Assembly: GCA_963816555.1 (NCBI GenBank)
Contig: CAWFLD010000004.1
Span: 62,001 to 126,000 of the forward strand
DNA from: Lutibaculum sp963816555
GTDB taxonomy: Bacteria > Pseudomonadota > Alphaproteobacteria > Rhizobiales > Tepidamorphaceae
Direction of reading: 5' to 3'
Length of the DNA: 64,000 bases
Shown: positions 7,870-16,354 of the stretch, piece after piece
Numbering within the stretch: position 1 is the first letter of the stretch
Layout of the letters: each line of letters starts with the position of its first letter
Notes under the pieces: model-generated
What the model was told of the DNA's origin: nothing
The model's database searches: none
What the model saw: only the letters and a program-made list of their open reading frames with translations
Made by a program: the position numbers and the translations under genes

Positions 7870-8021
7870 GTGCGCCTCACGCCGGTTGCCCGGGAATCCG
7901 GGTGGCGTCCCGCGCGGGGACACCGGACCCTCATCCGGTAACCTATTGTTAAGGATTTCGCACCGGCTGTCACGCTGCGGCGGGCGTCGGCCCGGCCATT
8001 CCCAACAGCTTCGTTAACGCG

Positions 8022-8057
8022 CAAAGAAAAACCCGGCGGGCGCAGGGCCTGCCGGGT
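8022..8057 (-). terminator. Rho-independent terminator after the DUF3126 gene
   Basis: Read on the minus strand, ACCCGGC (8057-8051) pairs with GCCGGGT (8037-8031), followed directly by TTTTTCTTT. It lies 28 bases past the DUF3126 stop codon. Confidence 0.7.
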
Positions 8058-8084
8058 CTCGACGTCGAGTGCCGGAAAAAGGCG

Positions 8085-8294
8085 TCAGGCGAGGTCGTAG
8101 TCGAGGATCGCCATCTGGAAGTTGTAGGCCAGATCCTCGTCCTCGTCGTCCTTGAAGATGAGGCCGATGAACTCGTCGCCGATGAAGACCTCCGCCGAAT
8201 CGTCCTTCTTCGGCCGTGCCTTCACGGAGAGCGAGGGCAGTTTGAACTTCTTCTGCAGATACGCTTCCAGCTTGGCGATTTCTCGCGGTTCCAA
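8085..8294 (-). CDS. DUF3126 family protein
   Basis: This 69-aa acidic protein matches the small alphaproteobacterial DUF3126 family: EIAKLEAYLQKKF near the start, VFIGDEFIGLIFKD in the middle and FQMAILDYDL at the end. Its function is unknown. The frame opens with TTG at 8294, supported by AAGAGGA seven bases upstream. It lies 31 bases downstream of cysE on the same strand and probably shares its transcript, ending at the terminator that follows. Confidence 0.85.
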   Translation of the reverse strand: MEPREIAKLEAYLQKKFKLPSLSVKARPKKDDSAEVFIGDEFIGLIFKDDEDEDLAYNFQMAILDYDLA

Positions 8295-8325
8295 GGCTAA
8301 TCCTCTTCCTGTCTTGATGCGGCCG

Positions 8326-9162
8326 TCACGCGTCCGGCGACTGGCCCTCGATGAGATGGTTCATGGAGCGCGACGGCTCGCTGCAGCCGGCCTTGCCGAC
8401 CACCCTTGCCGGCACGCCGGCCACCGTCGTGTCGGCGGGCACGTCGGCCAGCACGACCGAGCCCGCGGCGATCCGCGAGCAGCAGCCGATCGTGATGTTG
8501 CCGAGGATCTTCGCGCCGGCGCCGATCAGCACGCCGCGCCCGACCTTCGGATGGCGATCGCCGTCTTCCTTGCCGCTGCCGCCCAGCGTCACGTTGTGCA
8601 GCACCGACACGTTGTCGCCGATCGATGCCGTCTCGCCTACCACGATCCCGGTCGCGTGATCGAACATGATTCCGCGCCCGATGCGCGCGGCGGGGTGCAT
8701 GTCCACAGCGAAGACGGAGGACGCACGGCTCTGCAGGTAGAGGGCGAAGTCGATTCGGCCCTTCGACCACAGCCAGTGCGCCAGCCGGTGCGTCTGCAGC
8801 GCGTGGAAGCCCTTGAAGTAGAGCACCGGCTCGAGCGCACGGTGGCAGGCGGGGTCGCGGTCGAGCACCGCGGCGATGTCCGCCCGGATCGCGTCGCCGA
8901 TCTCCGGCTGGTCGTCGATCGCCTCGGCGAAGGCGTAGGAGATGATGTGGCTGCCGACCGCCTCGTGGTCGAGCCGGGAGGCCACGCGGTGCCCGATCGC
9001 CGCCTCGAGCGTGTGGTGGCTCAGGATGCTGTCGAGCAGGAAGGCGGAGAGGGCGGGCTCGGCCTGCGATGCCTCCTGCCCCTCCGCCCGCAGCCGGGCC
9101 CAGAGGGGATCGAGATTCGCAAGCTGGGCGTCGCGCTCGACGCGGCTGATGCTGACGACCAT
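8326..9162 (-). CDS. cysE: Serine O-acetyltransferase
   Basis: This 278-aa cytoplasmic enzyme transfers acetyl from acetyl-CoA to L-serine, giving O-acetylserine for cysteine synthesis. The N-terminal helical SATase domain (about residues 10-140) precedes a left-handed beta-helix of hexapeptide repeats. The active-site region contains DHATGIVVGETA and VTLGGSG, and the C-terminal extension is typical of long-form CysE. The start is the ATG at 9162 with AAAGGA nine bases upstream; an in-frame ATG six codons earlier is less well placed. DUF3126 follows in the same direction. Confidence 0.93.
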   Translation of the reverse strand: MVVSISRVERDAQLANLDPLWARLRAEGQEASQAEPALSAFLLDSILSHHTLEAAIGHRVASRLDHEAVGSHIISYAFAEAIDDQPEIGDAIRADIAAVLDRDPACHRALEPVLYFKGFHALQTHRLAHWLWSKGRIDFALYLQSRASSVFAVDMHPAARIGRGIMFDHATGIVVGETASIGDNVSVLHNVTLGGSGKEDGDRHPKVGRGVLIGAGAKILGNITIGCCSRIAAGSVVLADVPADTTVAGVPARVVGKAGCSEPSRSMNHLIEGQSPDA

Positions 9163-9334
9163 GGCTGACGTCCTTTCCATGAGATGCGCCGTCGACCTTA
9201 GATAGGCGCTCGCGCCACGCTGCAAAGCGGCGGCCGGGCACCGGCGTCGCGCGCCCTGCCCGGCTCCGCCCGTTGCGGCCGGCTGTCCGTCGGCCGCAAC
9301 CCTAGCACAGCTTCGCCGCGGATGCCGCCGCCGC

Positions 9335-10090
9335 TCAGCCCTCGTGCTCCTTCAGGAACTCGAGCACGGCGGCCTTGTGCGTCCGGTCGCCGACGGCCTG
9401 CATGTGGTTGCGCCCCTCGATCACGAAGGCGCGCGCGCCGGGGATGAGCGCCGCGAGCTCCTCGGCGGAGCCGCCGATCTCGTCGTCGCTGCCGACGCAG
9501 ACGAGCACCGGCATCGTCAGCCCGCCGAGCTGCTCCTCCGAGATCGGCTCCCGCGAGGAGCGCATGCAGGCGGCGAGCGCCTTGCGGTCGCTCTTCGTCT
9601 GCTCCGCGAAGACGCGGAAGCCGCGGGCGCCGGGATCGGTGATGGAGGTCGGATCCTCCGCCTCGAGCGCCTGGGCGATCGGCTCGGCGGCGCCGACGCC
9701 GCGGACCATGTTGATGCCGAGGCCGGAGAAGATCGCGCTCGCGACCCGGTCGGGATTGTCGATGGCGAGGAAGGCGGTGATGCGCGCGCCCATCGAGTAG
9801 CCCATGACGTCGGCCTCGGGCAGCCCCAGGTGGTCGAGCAGCCGGCGCGCGTCCTGCGCCATCAGCCGCGAGCCGTGGCGCTCGACGTCGTGGATCTTCT
9901 CGCTCTCGCCGTGCCCGCGATTGTCCATCGCGACGACGCGGCGCCCGGCCCGGGTCAGGTCCCTGACCCAGCCCGTGTCGACCCAGTTCACCCTGCTGTT
10001 CGACGCGAAGCCGTGGACGAGCAGCACGGGCCGCCCCTCCCCCTCGTCGAGATAGGCGATGTCCACGCCGTCCGAGTCGAAATGCTGCAT
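9335..10090 (-). CDS. Alpha/beta hydrolase
   Basis: This 251-aa alpha/beta-hydrolase has the oxyanion HGF at residues 26-28, MDNRGHGES at 55-63 and the nucleophile elbow GYSMG at 97-101 (Ser99). The acid lies in VGSDDEIGG and the catalytic His in EGRNHM. It resembles the broad esterase/enol-lactonase group; the substrate cannot be inferred. The ATG at 10090 has GAGG four bases upstream, while the GTG three codons earlier is too close to its own ribosome site. It is a single-gene unit, divergent from the zf-CHCC gene. Confidence 0.87.
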   Translation of the reverse strand: MQHFDSDGVDIAYLDEGEGRPVLLVHGFASNSRVNWVDTGWVRDLTRAGRRVVAMDNRGHGESEKIHDVERHGSRLMAQDARRLLDHLGLPEADVMGYSMGARITAFLAIDNPDRVASAIFSGLGINMVRGVGAAEPIAQALEAEDPTSITDPGARGFRVFAEQTKSDRKALAACMRSSREPISEEQLGGLTMPVLVCVGSDDEIGGSAEELAALIPGARAFVIEGRNHMQAVGDRTHKAAVLEFLKEHEG

Positions 10091-10218
10091 CGGCCTCACG
10101 TCCTTTCGATGTCAGATCTGCCCGCGCCGTCGGACCGACGGGCGGCGAGACGCCGCCTTTGAACGCGGCGGCGTTTAGGGCTATCGTCCCGGCCACCCAC
10201 TGAGCAAGAGGCCGATCG

Positions 10219-10467
10219 ATGGCGGATCACGTCATACCGCACTTCCACAATACCGACGGCGTCGAGGTCGTTCGCGTCGGCGCGCGCGAATTCCAGTGCA
10301 TGGGCGCGCTGCCGCCGTTCGACCATCCCCACGTCTTCCTCGACATGGGCGACGACGACGAGAAGATCTGCCCCTACTGCTCGACGCTCTACCGCCACGA
10401 CCCCAGCCTCGCCGAGGACGAGGCCGACCCCAAGAGCTGTGCCTGGGGGAAGGACAAGGCGGCCTGA
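10219..10467 (+). CDS. zf-CHCC zinc-finger protein (NDUFS6-like)
   Basis: This 82-aa protein has one zinc finger of the CHCC type. Cys27, a His in FDHPH (36 or 38), and Cys51 and Cys54 (CPYC) are the ligands. The family is the bacterial counterpart of the mitochondrial complex I accessory subunit NDUFS6. That fits an alphaproteobacterium with a full nuo operon elsewhere in the window, although it lies 26 kb away. The start at 10219 has AAGAGG at normal spacing. The monooxygenase gene follows 12 bases downstream, probably in the same transcript. Confidence 0.87.
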   Translation: MADHVIPHFHNTDGVEVVRVGAREFQCMGALPPFDHPHVFLDMGDDDEKICPYCSTLYRHDPSLAEDEADPKSCAWGKDKAA

Positions 10468-10479
10468 GCGGCGCCGCGC

Positions 10480-11662
10480 GTGACGGACAACACCCCCCGC
10501 ATCGCTGTCGTCGGCGCCGGCATGGCCGGCCTCACGGCGGCCCTCGCTCTGTCGCGTGCCGGCGCGCGCATCGCGCTCTACGAGCGCGCGCCCTCCTTCG
10601 AGGAGGTGGGCGCCGGCCTGCAGATCTCGCCCAATGCCTCGCGCGTGCTGATCGGGCTCGGCCTCGGCGATCGCCTGCTCGGCGCGAGCGTCCGGCCGAC
10701 GGGCATCTCGCTGCGCCGCGGCGACAGCGGGGCGCGCCTCGCCCGCATCCCCCTCGGCGAGGCCGCGGAGCACCGCTGGGGTGCGCCCTACGTGGTCATC
10801 CACCGCGCCGACCTGCAGCAGATCCTGGTCGAGGCGGTGACGGCCGCGGATGCGGTCGAGCTGCGGCAGGCCGAGCGGATCACCGGCCTGTCCGGCGACG
10901 GGCCGTTCGAGCTGACGGCCGACGACGAGCGGCACGGGCCGTTCGACGCCGTGCTCGGTGCCGACGGCATCTGGTCGACGGTGCGCGGCTTCACGATGGG
11001 CGAGCGGGCGCCGCGCTATTCCGGCAAGGTCGCGTGGCGCACGACGGTCGACCCGGCCGCGCTGCCCGAGGGGCTCGATCCGCTCGAGACCGGCACCTGG
11101 CTCGGCACCGACGCCCACCTCGTCCACTATCCCGTGCGCAACGGCTCGGAGACCAACATCGTCGCCGTGACCACCGATCCGTGGCGGGAGCCGGGCTTCA
11201 GCGCGCCGGGCGAGCCGCGCGAGGTCATCGAGCGGTTCTCGCGCTGGGACGAGCGGGTGCAGCGCCTCGTGAGGGCCGCGCCGCGCTGGACGAAATGGGC
11301 GCTCGCCGACCGCGATCCGGTCTACCACTGGGGCGACGGCGCGGTGACCCTGTCGGGCGACGCCGCGCACCCGATGCTGCCCTTCCTGGCGCAGGGCGCG
11401 TCGATGGCCATCGAGGACGCCTGGGTGCTGGCGCAGTGCCTGCGCGAGGCCGCCTCGCCGGGCGCCGCCTTCCGCCGCTACGAGGCGCAGCGGGCGCCGC
11501 GGGTCGCCCGGGCGCAGAAGACGGCCCGGCGCAACGGCGAGATCTTCCACATGGGCGCGATCATGTCGCGGGCCCGCGACGCGACGCTGAAGCTGCATGC
11601 CGCCGGAGCGGCTGATGCAGCAGTGGGACTGGCTCTACGGCTGGCGCGCGCCGGGCCTTTAG
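10480..11662 (+). CDS. FAD-dependent aromatic-ring monooxygenase (salicylate hydroxylase-like), frameshifted near its end
   Basis: This is a flavoprotein monooxygenase with an N-terminal dinucleotide-binding motif (VVGAGMAGLTAA), a mid-protein DG motif (GADGIWS) and GDAAHPMLPFLAQGAS near the flavin ribityl site. It probably hydroxylates an aromatic acid using NAD(P)H; the substrate is unknown. It begins with GTG at 10480. In the raw frame the C-terminus runs into the next gene. One extra base at about 11600 (CATGCCGCC for CATGCGCC) restores a natural end, LMQQWDWLYGWRAPGL, with TAG at 11660-11662. The corrected length is 393 aa, typical of the family. Confidence 0.82.
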
Positions 11663-11677
11663 GCGCCCGGCCCGGCG

Positions 11678-12472
11678 TCAGCCGATCAGCAGCGCGTCGT
11701 CGTCGATCTCGGCGCCGCGCATCCGCTTGAACATGTGCAGCAGGTCCTCGACCTCCATGCTGCGGCGCTCCTCGCCGGAGACGTCGAGCACCACCCTGCC
11801 CTCGTGAAGCATCACCGTGCGGTCGCCGTGGTCGAGGGCCTGGCGCATCGAGTGGGTGACCATCAGCGTCGTCACCGCCGTCTCCTGGATCACGCGCTCG
11901 GTCAGCGAGATCACGAACTCGGCCATCGCCGGGTCGAGCGCCGCGGTGTGCTCGTCGAGCAGCAGCACGTCGGCCCGGGCGAGCGTCGCCATGATCAGCG
12001 ACACGGCCTGCCGCTGGCCGCCCGACAACAGCGCCATCTGGTCGTCGAGCCGGTTCTCGAGGCCGAGGCCGAGCTCGCTCAGCCGCTCGCGGAAGAGCTC
12101 GCGCCGCGACGACGTGACGGCGAGGCCGAGGCCGCGCCTGGTGCCGCGGGCATGGGCGAGCGCCAGGTTCTCCTCGATCGTCAGCGCGCCGCAGCTCCCC
12201 GCCAGCGGGTCCTGGAACACGCGGGCGACGGCGCGGGCGCGGCCGGTGCCCGAAAGCTTCGCCGCGTCGCGGCCGCCGATCTCGATGCGGCCCTCGCTCG
12301 GCCTGACGTCGCCGGCGAGCGTGCCGAGCAGCGTCGACTTGCCGGCGCCGTTCGAGCCGATGACGCTGACGAACTGGCCGGCCGGCACGTCGAGGTCGAC
12401 GCCGTTGAGCGCCCGCTTCTCGAGCGGCGTGCCGGGGCCGAACACCACCTTGAGGCCGTGGATCGCGATCAT
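11678..12472 (-). CDS. ABC transporter ATP-binding protein (TrpZ-like)
   Basis: This 264-aa ATPase has Walker A GSNGAGKST, the signature LSGGQRQAVS and Walker B VLLLDEHTAALD, followed by a switch His (VTHSM). The DEHTA sequence is characteristic of the ATPases paired with the COG2984/COG4120 system, called TrpXYZ in some Gram-positive bacteria. It overlaps the permease gene by four bases and energises uptake through it. The end is convergent with the monooxygenase gene. Confidence 0.87.
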   Translation of the reverse strand: MIAIHGLKVVFGPGTPLEKRALNGVDLDVPAGQFVSVIGSNGAGKSTLLGTLAGDVRPSEGRIEIGGRDAAKLSGTGRARAVARVFQDPLAGSCGALTIEENLALAHARGTRRGLGLAVTSSRRELFRERLSELGLGLENRLDDQMALLSGGQRQAVSLIMATLARADVLLLDEHTAALDPAMAEFVISLTERVIQETAVTTLMVTHSMRQALDHGDRTVMLHEGRVVLDVSGEERRSMEVEDLLHMFKRMRGAEIDDDALLIG

Positions 12473-13350
12473 GCGGCGGCCCTCCCCTTGCGCAGGCGCG
12501 GCAGGACGAGCGCCACGGCGACGAGCACGGCCGTCACCAGGTTGAGGTCGGAGGCCTGGAGCCCGATCACGTCGGACGACAGGGCGAGCTGGATGGCGAT
12601 GCGGTAGATCACCGAGCCGAGCACGCAGCCGGCGAGCGCCATGATGATGCGCCGCGGCCGGAGCAGCGTCTCGCCGACGATGACGGCGGCGAGGCCGACG
12701 ACGATCGTGCCGACGCCGGAGGTCACGTCCGCGAAGCCGTTCGTCTGGGCGAACAGGGCGCCGGAGAAGCCGACGAGGCCGTTCGCCAGGGCGATGCCGA
12801 CATAGACGTGCAGCGACGTCGCGACCCCTTGCGCCCGCGCCATCTTGGCGTTGACGCCGGTGGCGCGCATGGCGAGGCCGAACTCGCTCCTCAGGAAGCG
12901 CGCCACGACCACCACCGCGATCGCCAGCAGCACCGCCACGAAGAGCGGCCGCACGTACTGGTCCGGCAGGCCGTGGCCGAGGAACGGCGTCAGAACCGTG
13001 TCCTGCATGATCAGCGCGACGTTCGGCCGGCCCATCACCCGCAGGTTGACCGAGAACAGCGCGATCATCGTCAGGATCGAGGCCAGCAGGTGCAGGATGC
13101 CGAAGCGCTGGTTGAGCGTCGCGGTCACGAGCCCCGCGCCGCCGCCGGCGAGGAACGCCGCGAAGGAGGCGAGCCACGGGTTCACCCCGGCCAGGATCAT
13201 CACGGCGGCGACGGCGGCGCCCAGCGGGAAGCTGCCGTCGACCGTCAGGTCCGGGAAGTCGAGGATGCGGAAGGACAGGTAGACGCCGAGCGCGACGAAG
13301 CCGTAGACGAGGCCGAGTTCGACGGCGCCGAGGAAGGCGATCTCGCTCAA
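12469..13350 (-). CDS. ABC transporter permease (TrpY-like)
   Basis: This 293-aa permease has about eight to nine hydrophobic helices and belongs to the BPD_transp_2/LivH-like superfamily (GLVYGFVALGVYLSFRILDF at the N-terminus, MRATGVNAKMARAQGV in the cytoplasmic coupling loop). A single permease presumably works as a homodimer with the downstream ATPase. It starts with TTG at 13350 with GGGGAGGG upstream. It lies between the binding-protein and ATPase genes, so all three form one operon. Confidence 0.87.
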   Translation of the reverse strand: MSEIAFLGAVELGLVYGFVALGVYLSFRILDFPDLTVDGSFPLGAAVAAVMILAGVNPWLASFAAFLAGGGAGLVTATLNQRFGILHLLASILTMIALFSVNLRVMGRPNVALIMQDTVLTPFLGHGLPDQYVRPLFVAVLLAIAVVVVARFLRSEFGLAMRATGVNAKMARAQGVATSLHVYVGIALANGLVGFSGALFAQTNGFADVTSGVGTIVVGLAAVIVGETLLRPRRIIMALAGCVLGSVIYRIAIQLALSSDVIGLQASDLNLVTAVLVAVALVLPRLRKGRAAA

Positions 13351-13390
13351 GACCGCCCTCCCCGGGATGCGAGGTTTGGAATGCCCGGCC

Positions 13391-14347
13391 TCACTCGATC
13401 ACGTCGTTGGCGCGGGCGACGAGGCCCGGCGACAGCTCGACGCCCATCGCCTCGGCCGCCTTCTTGTTGACGACGAGGTTCGAGCCCGACGCGAAGACGA
13501 CCGGGATGTCGCCCGGCTTCTCGCCGTTCAGCACCCGCGCGACGATCTCGCCGGTCTGCTTGCCGATGTCGTAGTAGTTGAAGCCGACGGCCGCGATGGC
13601 GCCGCGCTTCACCGAATCGGTGTCGCCGGCGAAGAGCGGCACCTTGTTCTCGCGCGCCACCTGGGCGACCGCCTCGAAGGCGGAGACGACGGTGTTGTCG
13701 GTCGGGATGTAGATCGCGTCGACCTTGCCGACGAGCGAGCGGGCGGCCTGCTGCACCTCGGAGGACTTCGTCGCCGTCGCCTCCTCGAGGTCGAAGCCGG
13801 CGCCCGGCGCGAGCTCGCGCAGCCGCTCGACAAGGGCGACCGAGTTGGCCTCGCCGGAATTGAAGATCACGCCGAGCGACTTCGCGTCCGGCAGGACCTC
13901 GCGGATCAGCGCCAGGTGGTCGGCGAGCGGCAGCAGGTCGGAGACGCCCGTGACGTTGCCGCCGGGATGGTCGAGGTCGGAGACGAGCTGCGCGCCCTTG
14001 GGATCGGTCACCGCGGTGAACACGACCGGCACGTTGCCGCCGGCGGCCGAGACCACCGCCTGCGCCGACGGCGTCGAGATCGGGACGATCACGTCGGGGC
14101 TCTCGCCGACATACTGGCGCGCGATCTGCGCGGCCGTCGCCGGGTTGCCCTGGGCGGTCTGGAACATGAACGTCATGTTCTCGCCGTCCTTGAAGCCCTT
14201 CTCCGCGAGCGCGTCCTTGATGCCGTCGCGCGCGGCGTCGAGCGCCGGATGCTCCACGATCGACGTGACCGCGACGGTGACGTCCTGCGCCGCCGCGCCG
14301 CTCGTGGCCATGACCAAGGCGGCGACCGCGCCTAGCACTTTCCGCAT
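13391..14347 (-). CDS. ABC transporter substrate-binding protein (TrpX-like)
   Basis: This 318-aa periplasmic binding protein has a signal peptide (residues 1-20, ending AAA). It matches the ABC_sub_bind family (COG2984), with IVEHPALDAARDGIKDAL near the N-terminus, a hinge segment VTGVSDLLPL, and AGDTDSVKRGAIAAVGFNYY later. Relatives bind aromatic amino acids or their analogues, so tryptophan or a related ligand is a reasonable guess but is not shown here. It is first in a three-gene operon (binding protein, permease, ATPase). A tRNA-Leu lies upstream. Confidence 0.87.
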   Translation of the reverse strand: MRKVLGAVAALVMATSGAAAQDVTVAVTSIVEHPALDAARDGIKDALAEKGFKDGENMTFMFQTAQGNPATAAQIARQYVGESPDVIVPISTPSAQAVVSAAGGNVPVVFTAVTDPKGAQLVSDLDHPGGNVTGVSDLLPLADHLALIREVLPDAKSLGVIFNSGEANSVALVERLRELAPGAGFDLEEATATKSSEVQQAARSLVGKVDAIYIPTDNTVVSAFEAVAQVARENKVPLFAGDTDSVKRGAIAAVGFNYYDIGKQTGEIVARVLNGEKPGDIPVVFASGSNLVVNKKAAEAMGVELSPGLVARANDVIE

Positions 14348-14404
14348 GCTGCTCTCCCGTGATGTCCCCCGGCGGAGGCGGTCGGCCGCCGCCGTTCAAC
14401 GCTT

Positions 14405-14490
14405 GGTGCGGACGGCGGGAATCGAACCCGCACGGGGAAGCCCCCGAGGGATTTTAAGTCCCTTGCGTCTACCAGTTCCGCCACGTCCGC
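14405..14490 (-). tRNA. tRNA-Leu (anticodon TAA)
   Basis: This is an 86-nt cloverleaf with an encoded CCA end. The acceptor stem GCGGACG pairs with CGTCCGC. The anticodon stem AGGGA/TCCCT closes a loop CTTAAAA with TAA at positions 34-36. The long variable arm (CTCGGGGGCTTCCCCG) is typical of leucine tRNAs, and the T-arm is GGTTCGATTCC. Confidence 0.96.
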
Positions 14491-14673
14491 TCGGCTCCCG
14501 GGGTTCTCCGAGCTTTTGGCTGGACGGTCAAGGCACCTTTGTCGCGCCGGTGCCCGCCGCCGCGCGGCGCCCGCCATGCGGAGGTCGAAATCGGGGCGCA
14601 GAGGCACTAGCTATGCGCCATCCGCGCCGATCGTCACCGGCCGGCCGCCGCTTCCCCTCCAGGAAACCCGATC

Positions 14674-15273
14674 ATGAGAAGTGCCGTCATCTTCGTCGTC
14701 GTCCTGATCCTGTGCTGGATCGCCTGGCCGTACTGGGCGGCCTACGACCTGGCGCGGGCGATCCGCGACGGCGACACCGCCGAGGTGGCGCAGGCGGTCG
14801 ACTGGGAGAGCGTGCGCGGCGGCCTGTCGACCGACTTCAAGGCGCTGCTCGCCGAGACGGTGGGCGGCAAGTCCGGAAGCGCGGGCGCGCTCGGCTCGGT
14901 GATCGCGGCCTTCGCGGGACCGACCATCGTCGACCAGATGGTGGAGAAGGTGGTCAACCCGGACACGCTCGCCCTGCTCGTGCGCAAGCGCGCCATGGAC
15001 GAGACGGCCGCCCCGGCGCCCGCCGCCGCCCAGCCGGCGCCGGCGGCGAAGGCGCCGTCCTCCGGCGGCATCGACTACCGGGCCGTGCGCTACGCGTTCT
15101 TCACGGGGCCGGCCACCTTCGAGATCGACGTCGCCCGGCACCCCGACGACGAGCCGCTCGGCCTCGTCTTCAGCTACGAGGGCAGGTGGAAGCTGTCGCG
15201 CATCGACCTGCCCCTCGGCGACCTGCGCCGCATCGTGTCGGAGGTGAAGTCGGAGAGGAAGCGGCCGAAATAG
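14674..15273 (+). CDS. DUF2939 domain protein
   Basis: This 199-aa protein has one N-terminal transmembrane segment (residues 4-21) followed by WAAYDLARAIRDGD and VDWESVRGGL, which are hallmarks of the DUF2939 family. An Ala/Pro-rich linker (about residues 110-127) separates it from a C-terminal domain (IDYRAVRYAFFTG to LVFSYEGRWKLSRI). It is probably anchored in the inner membrane, with an unknown role. It stands alone, convergent with the mgtC-like gene. Confidence 0.8.
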   Translation: MRSAVIFVVVLILCWIAWPYWAAYDLARAIRDGDTAEVAQAVDWESVRGGLSTDFKALLAETVGGKSGSAGALGSVIAAFAGPTIVDQMVEKVVNPDTLALLVRKRAMDETAAPAPAAAQPAPAAKAPSSGGIDYRAVRYAFFTGPATFEIDVARHPDDEPLGLVFSYEGRWKLSRIDLPLGDLRRIVSEVKSERKRPK

Positions 15274-15301
15274 CCCGCGGGAGCCGGCGTCCGCAGGCGG
15301 C

Positions 15302-15820
15302 TCACATCTCCTCGTCGTCCGCGCCGATCTCGGGCCAGCCCTTCTCCTTCACCCGGTGCGGCAGGCGGTGCTCGATCCACTTGATGACGGTGAGGATGAT
15401 CAGGCAGAGCACCGTCGCGACGATGCCGACGAAGAAGACGCCGATGCCGCAGGCGAGGCCGATCGCGCCGGAGAGCCACATGCCGGCGCCGGTGGTCAGG
15501 CCCTTCACCTTGCCGCGCGCCTGGATGATCGTGCCGGCGGCGAGGAAGGCGACGCCCGAGGTCACCGCCTCGAGCACGCGCATCGGGTCGGCGCGCACCG
15601 ACTGGGAATCGCCCAGGCCGCGGATGATCTCCTGCATCAGCACCCCGAACGTCGCGGCGCCGAGCGCGACGAGCATGTGCGTCCGCATGCCGGCGGGGGC
15701 GGGATGATATTCGCGGTTGAGGCCGATCAGCAGGCCGAGGAAGGCGGCAAGGCACAGGCGCCCGATCACCACGCCTGGGCCGAGCTGGGTGTCCCAGAGA
15801 TGGGACAGGGCCTCCGGCAC
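15302..15820 (-). CDS. MgtC/SapB family membrane protein
   Basis: This 172-aa protein has four to five transmembrane helices. The MgtC signature is clear: LCLAAFLGLLIGLNRE, GMRTHMLVALGAA, and GVAFLAAGTIIQARGKVKGLTTGAGMW split over two helices. MgtC relatives modulate membrane potential or magnesium homeostasis in other bacteria, and the function here is unproved. It starts with GTG at 15820. The stop codon of the upstream gpt gene lies four bases away, so the two are co-transcribed. Confidence 0.87.
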   Translation of the reverse strand: MPEALSHLWDTQLGPGVVIGRLCLAAFLGLLIGLNREYHPAPAGMRTHMLVALGAATFGVLMQEIIRGLGDSQSVRADPMRVLEAVTSGVAFLAAGTIIQARGKVKGLTTGAGMWLSGAIGLACGIGVFFVGIVATVLCLIILTVIKWIEHRLPHRVKEKGWPEIGADDEEM

Positions 15821-15824
15821 GGAC

Positions 15825-16331
15825 CTAGCCCTTGCTGGACTGGGCGATCGGCGGCTGGAAGGCGAGCCCGGTGTCCCACGGGAAGAAGATCCAGGTGTCC
15901 TGGCTCACCTCGGTGACGAAGGTGTCGACCAGCGGCCGGCCCATCGGCTTGGCGTAGACCGTGGCGAAATGCGCCTTCGGCAGCATCTCGCGGACGACGC
16001 GCGCGGTCTTGCCGGTGTCGACGAGGTCGTCGACGATCAGCACGCTCTGGCCGTCGCCCTCGCCGAGCTCGCGGACGCGGTCCGCCACCGGCTTCAGCAC
16101 CTGCAGCTGCCCCTGCTCCTTGTAGTCGTGGTAGGAGGCGACGCACACCGTCTCGATGACGCGGATGCCGAGCTCGCGCGCCACGATGGCCGCCGGCACG
16201 AGGCCGCCGCGGGTGACGCAGACGATGGCCTCCCAGCTGCCGTGGCCGGACAGGCGCCACGTGAGGGCGCGCGCGTCGCGGTGGAACTGGTCCCAGGAGA
16301 CGGGGAAGGCTTTCTCGGGCGAAACGGTCAT
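15825..16331 (-). CDS. gpt: Xanthine-guanine phosphoribosyltransferase
   Basis: This 168-aa purine-salvage enzyme joins xanthine or guanine to PRPP. The PRPP-binding signature VLIVDDLVDTGKTA (about residues 98-111) and an early VTRGGLVPAAIVARELG loop are present, along with a WIFFPWDTG stretch near the end. Its length and layout match the Gpt rather than the Hpt subfamily. It is followed by the mgtC-like gene four bases away and preceded by the CinA-like gene, all on the minus strand. Confidence 0.9.
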   Translation of the reverse strand: MTVSPEKAFPVSWDQFHRDARALTWRLSGHGSWEAIVCVTRGGLVPAAIVARELGIRVIETVCVASYHDYKEQGQLQVLKPVADRVRELGEGDGQSVLIVDDLVDTGKTARVVREMLPKAHFATVYAKPMGRPLVDTFVTEVSQDTWIFFPWDTGLAFQPPIAQSSKG

Positions 16332-16354
16332 CGGGCTTTCCTGCGGATCGATCT

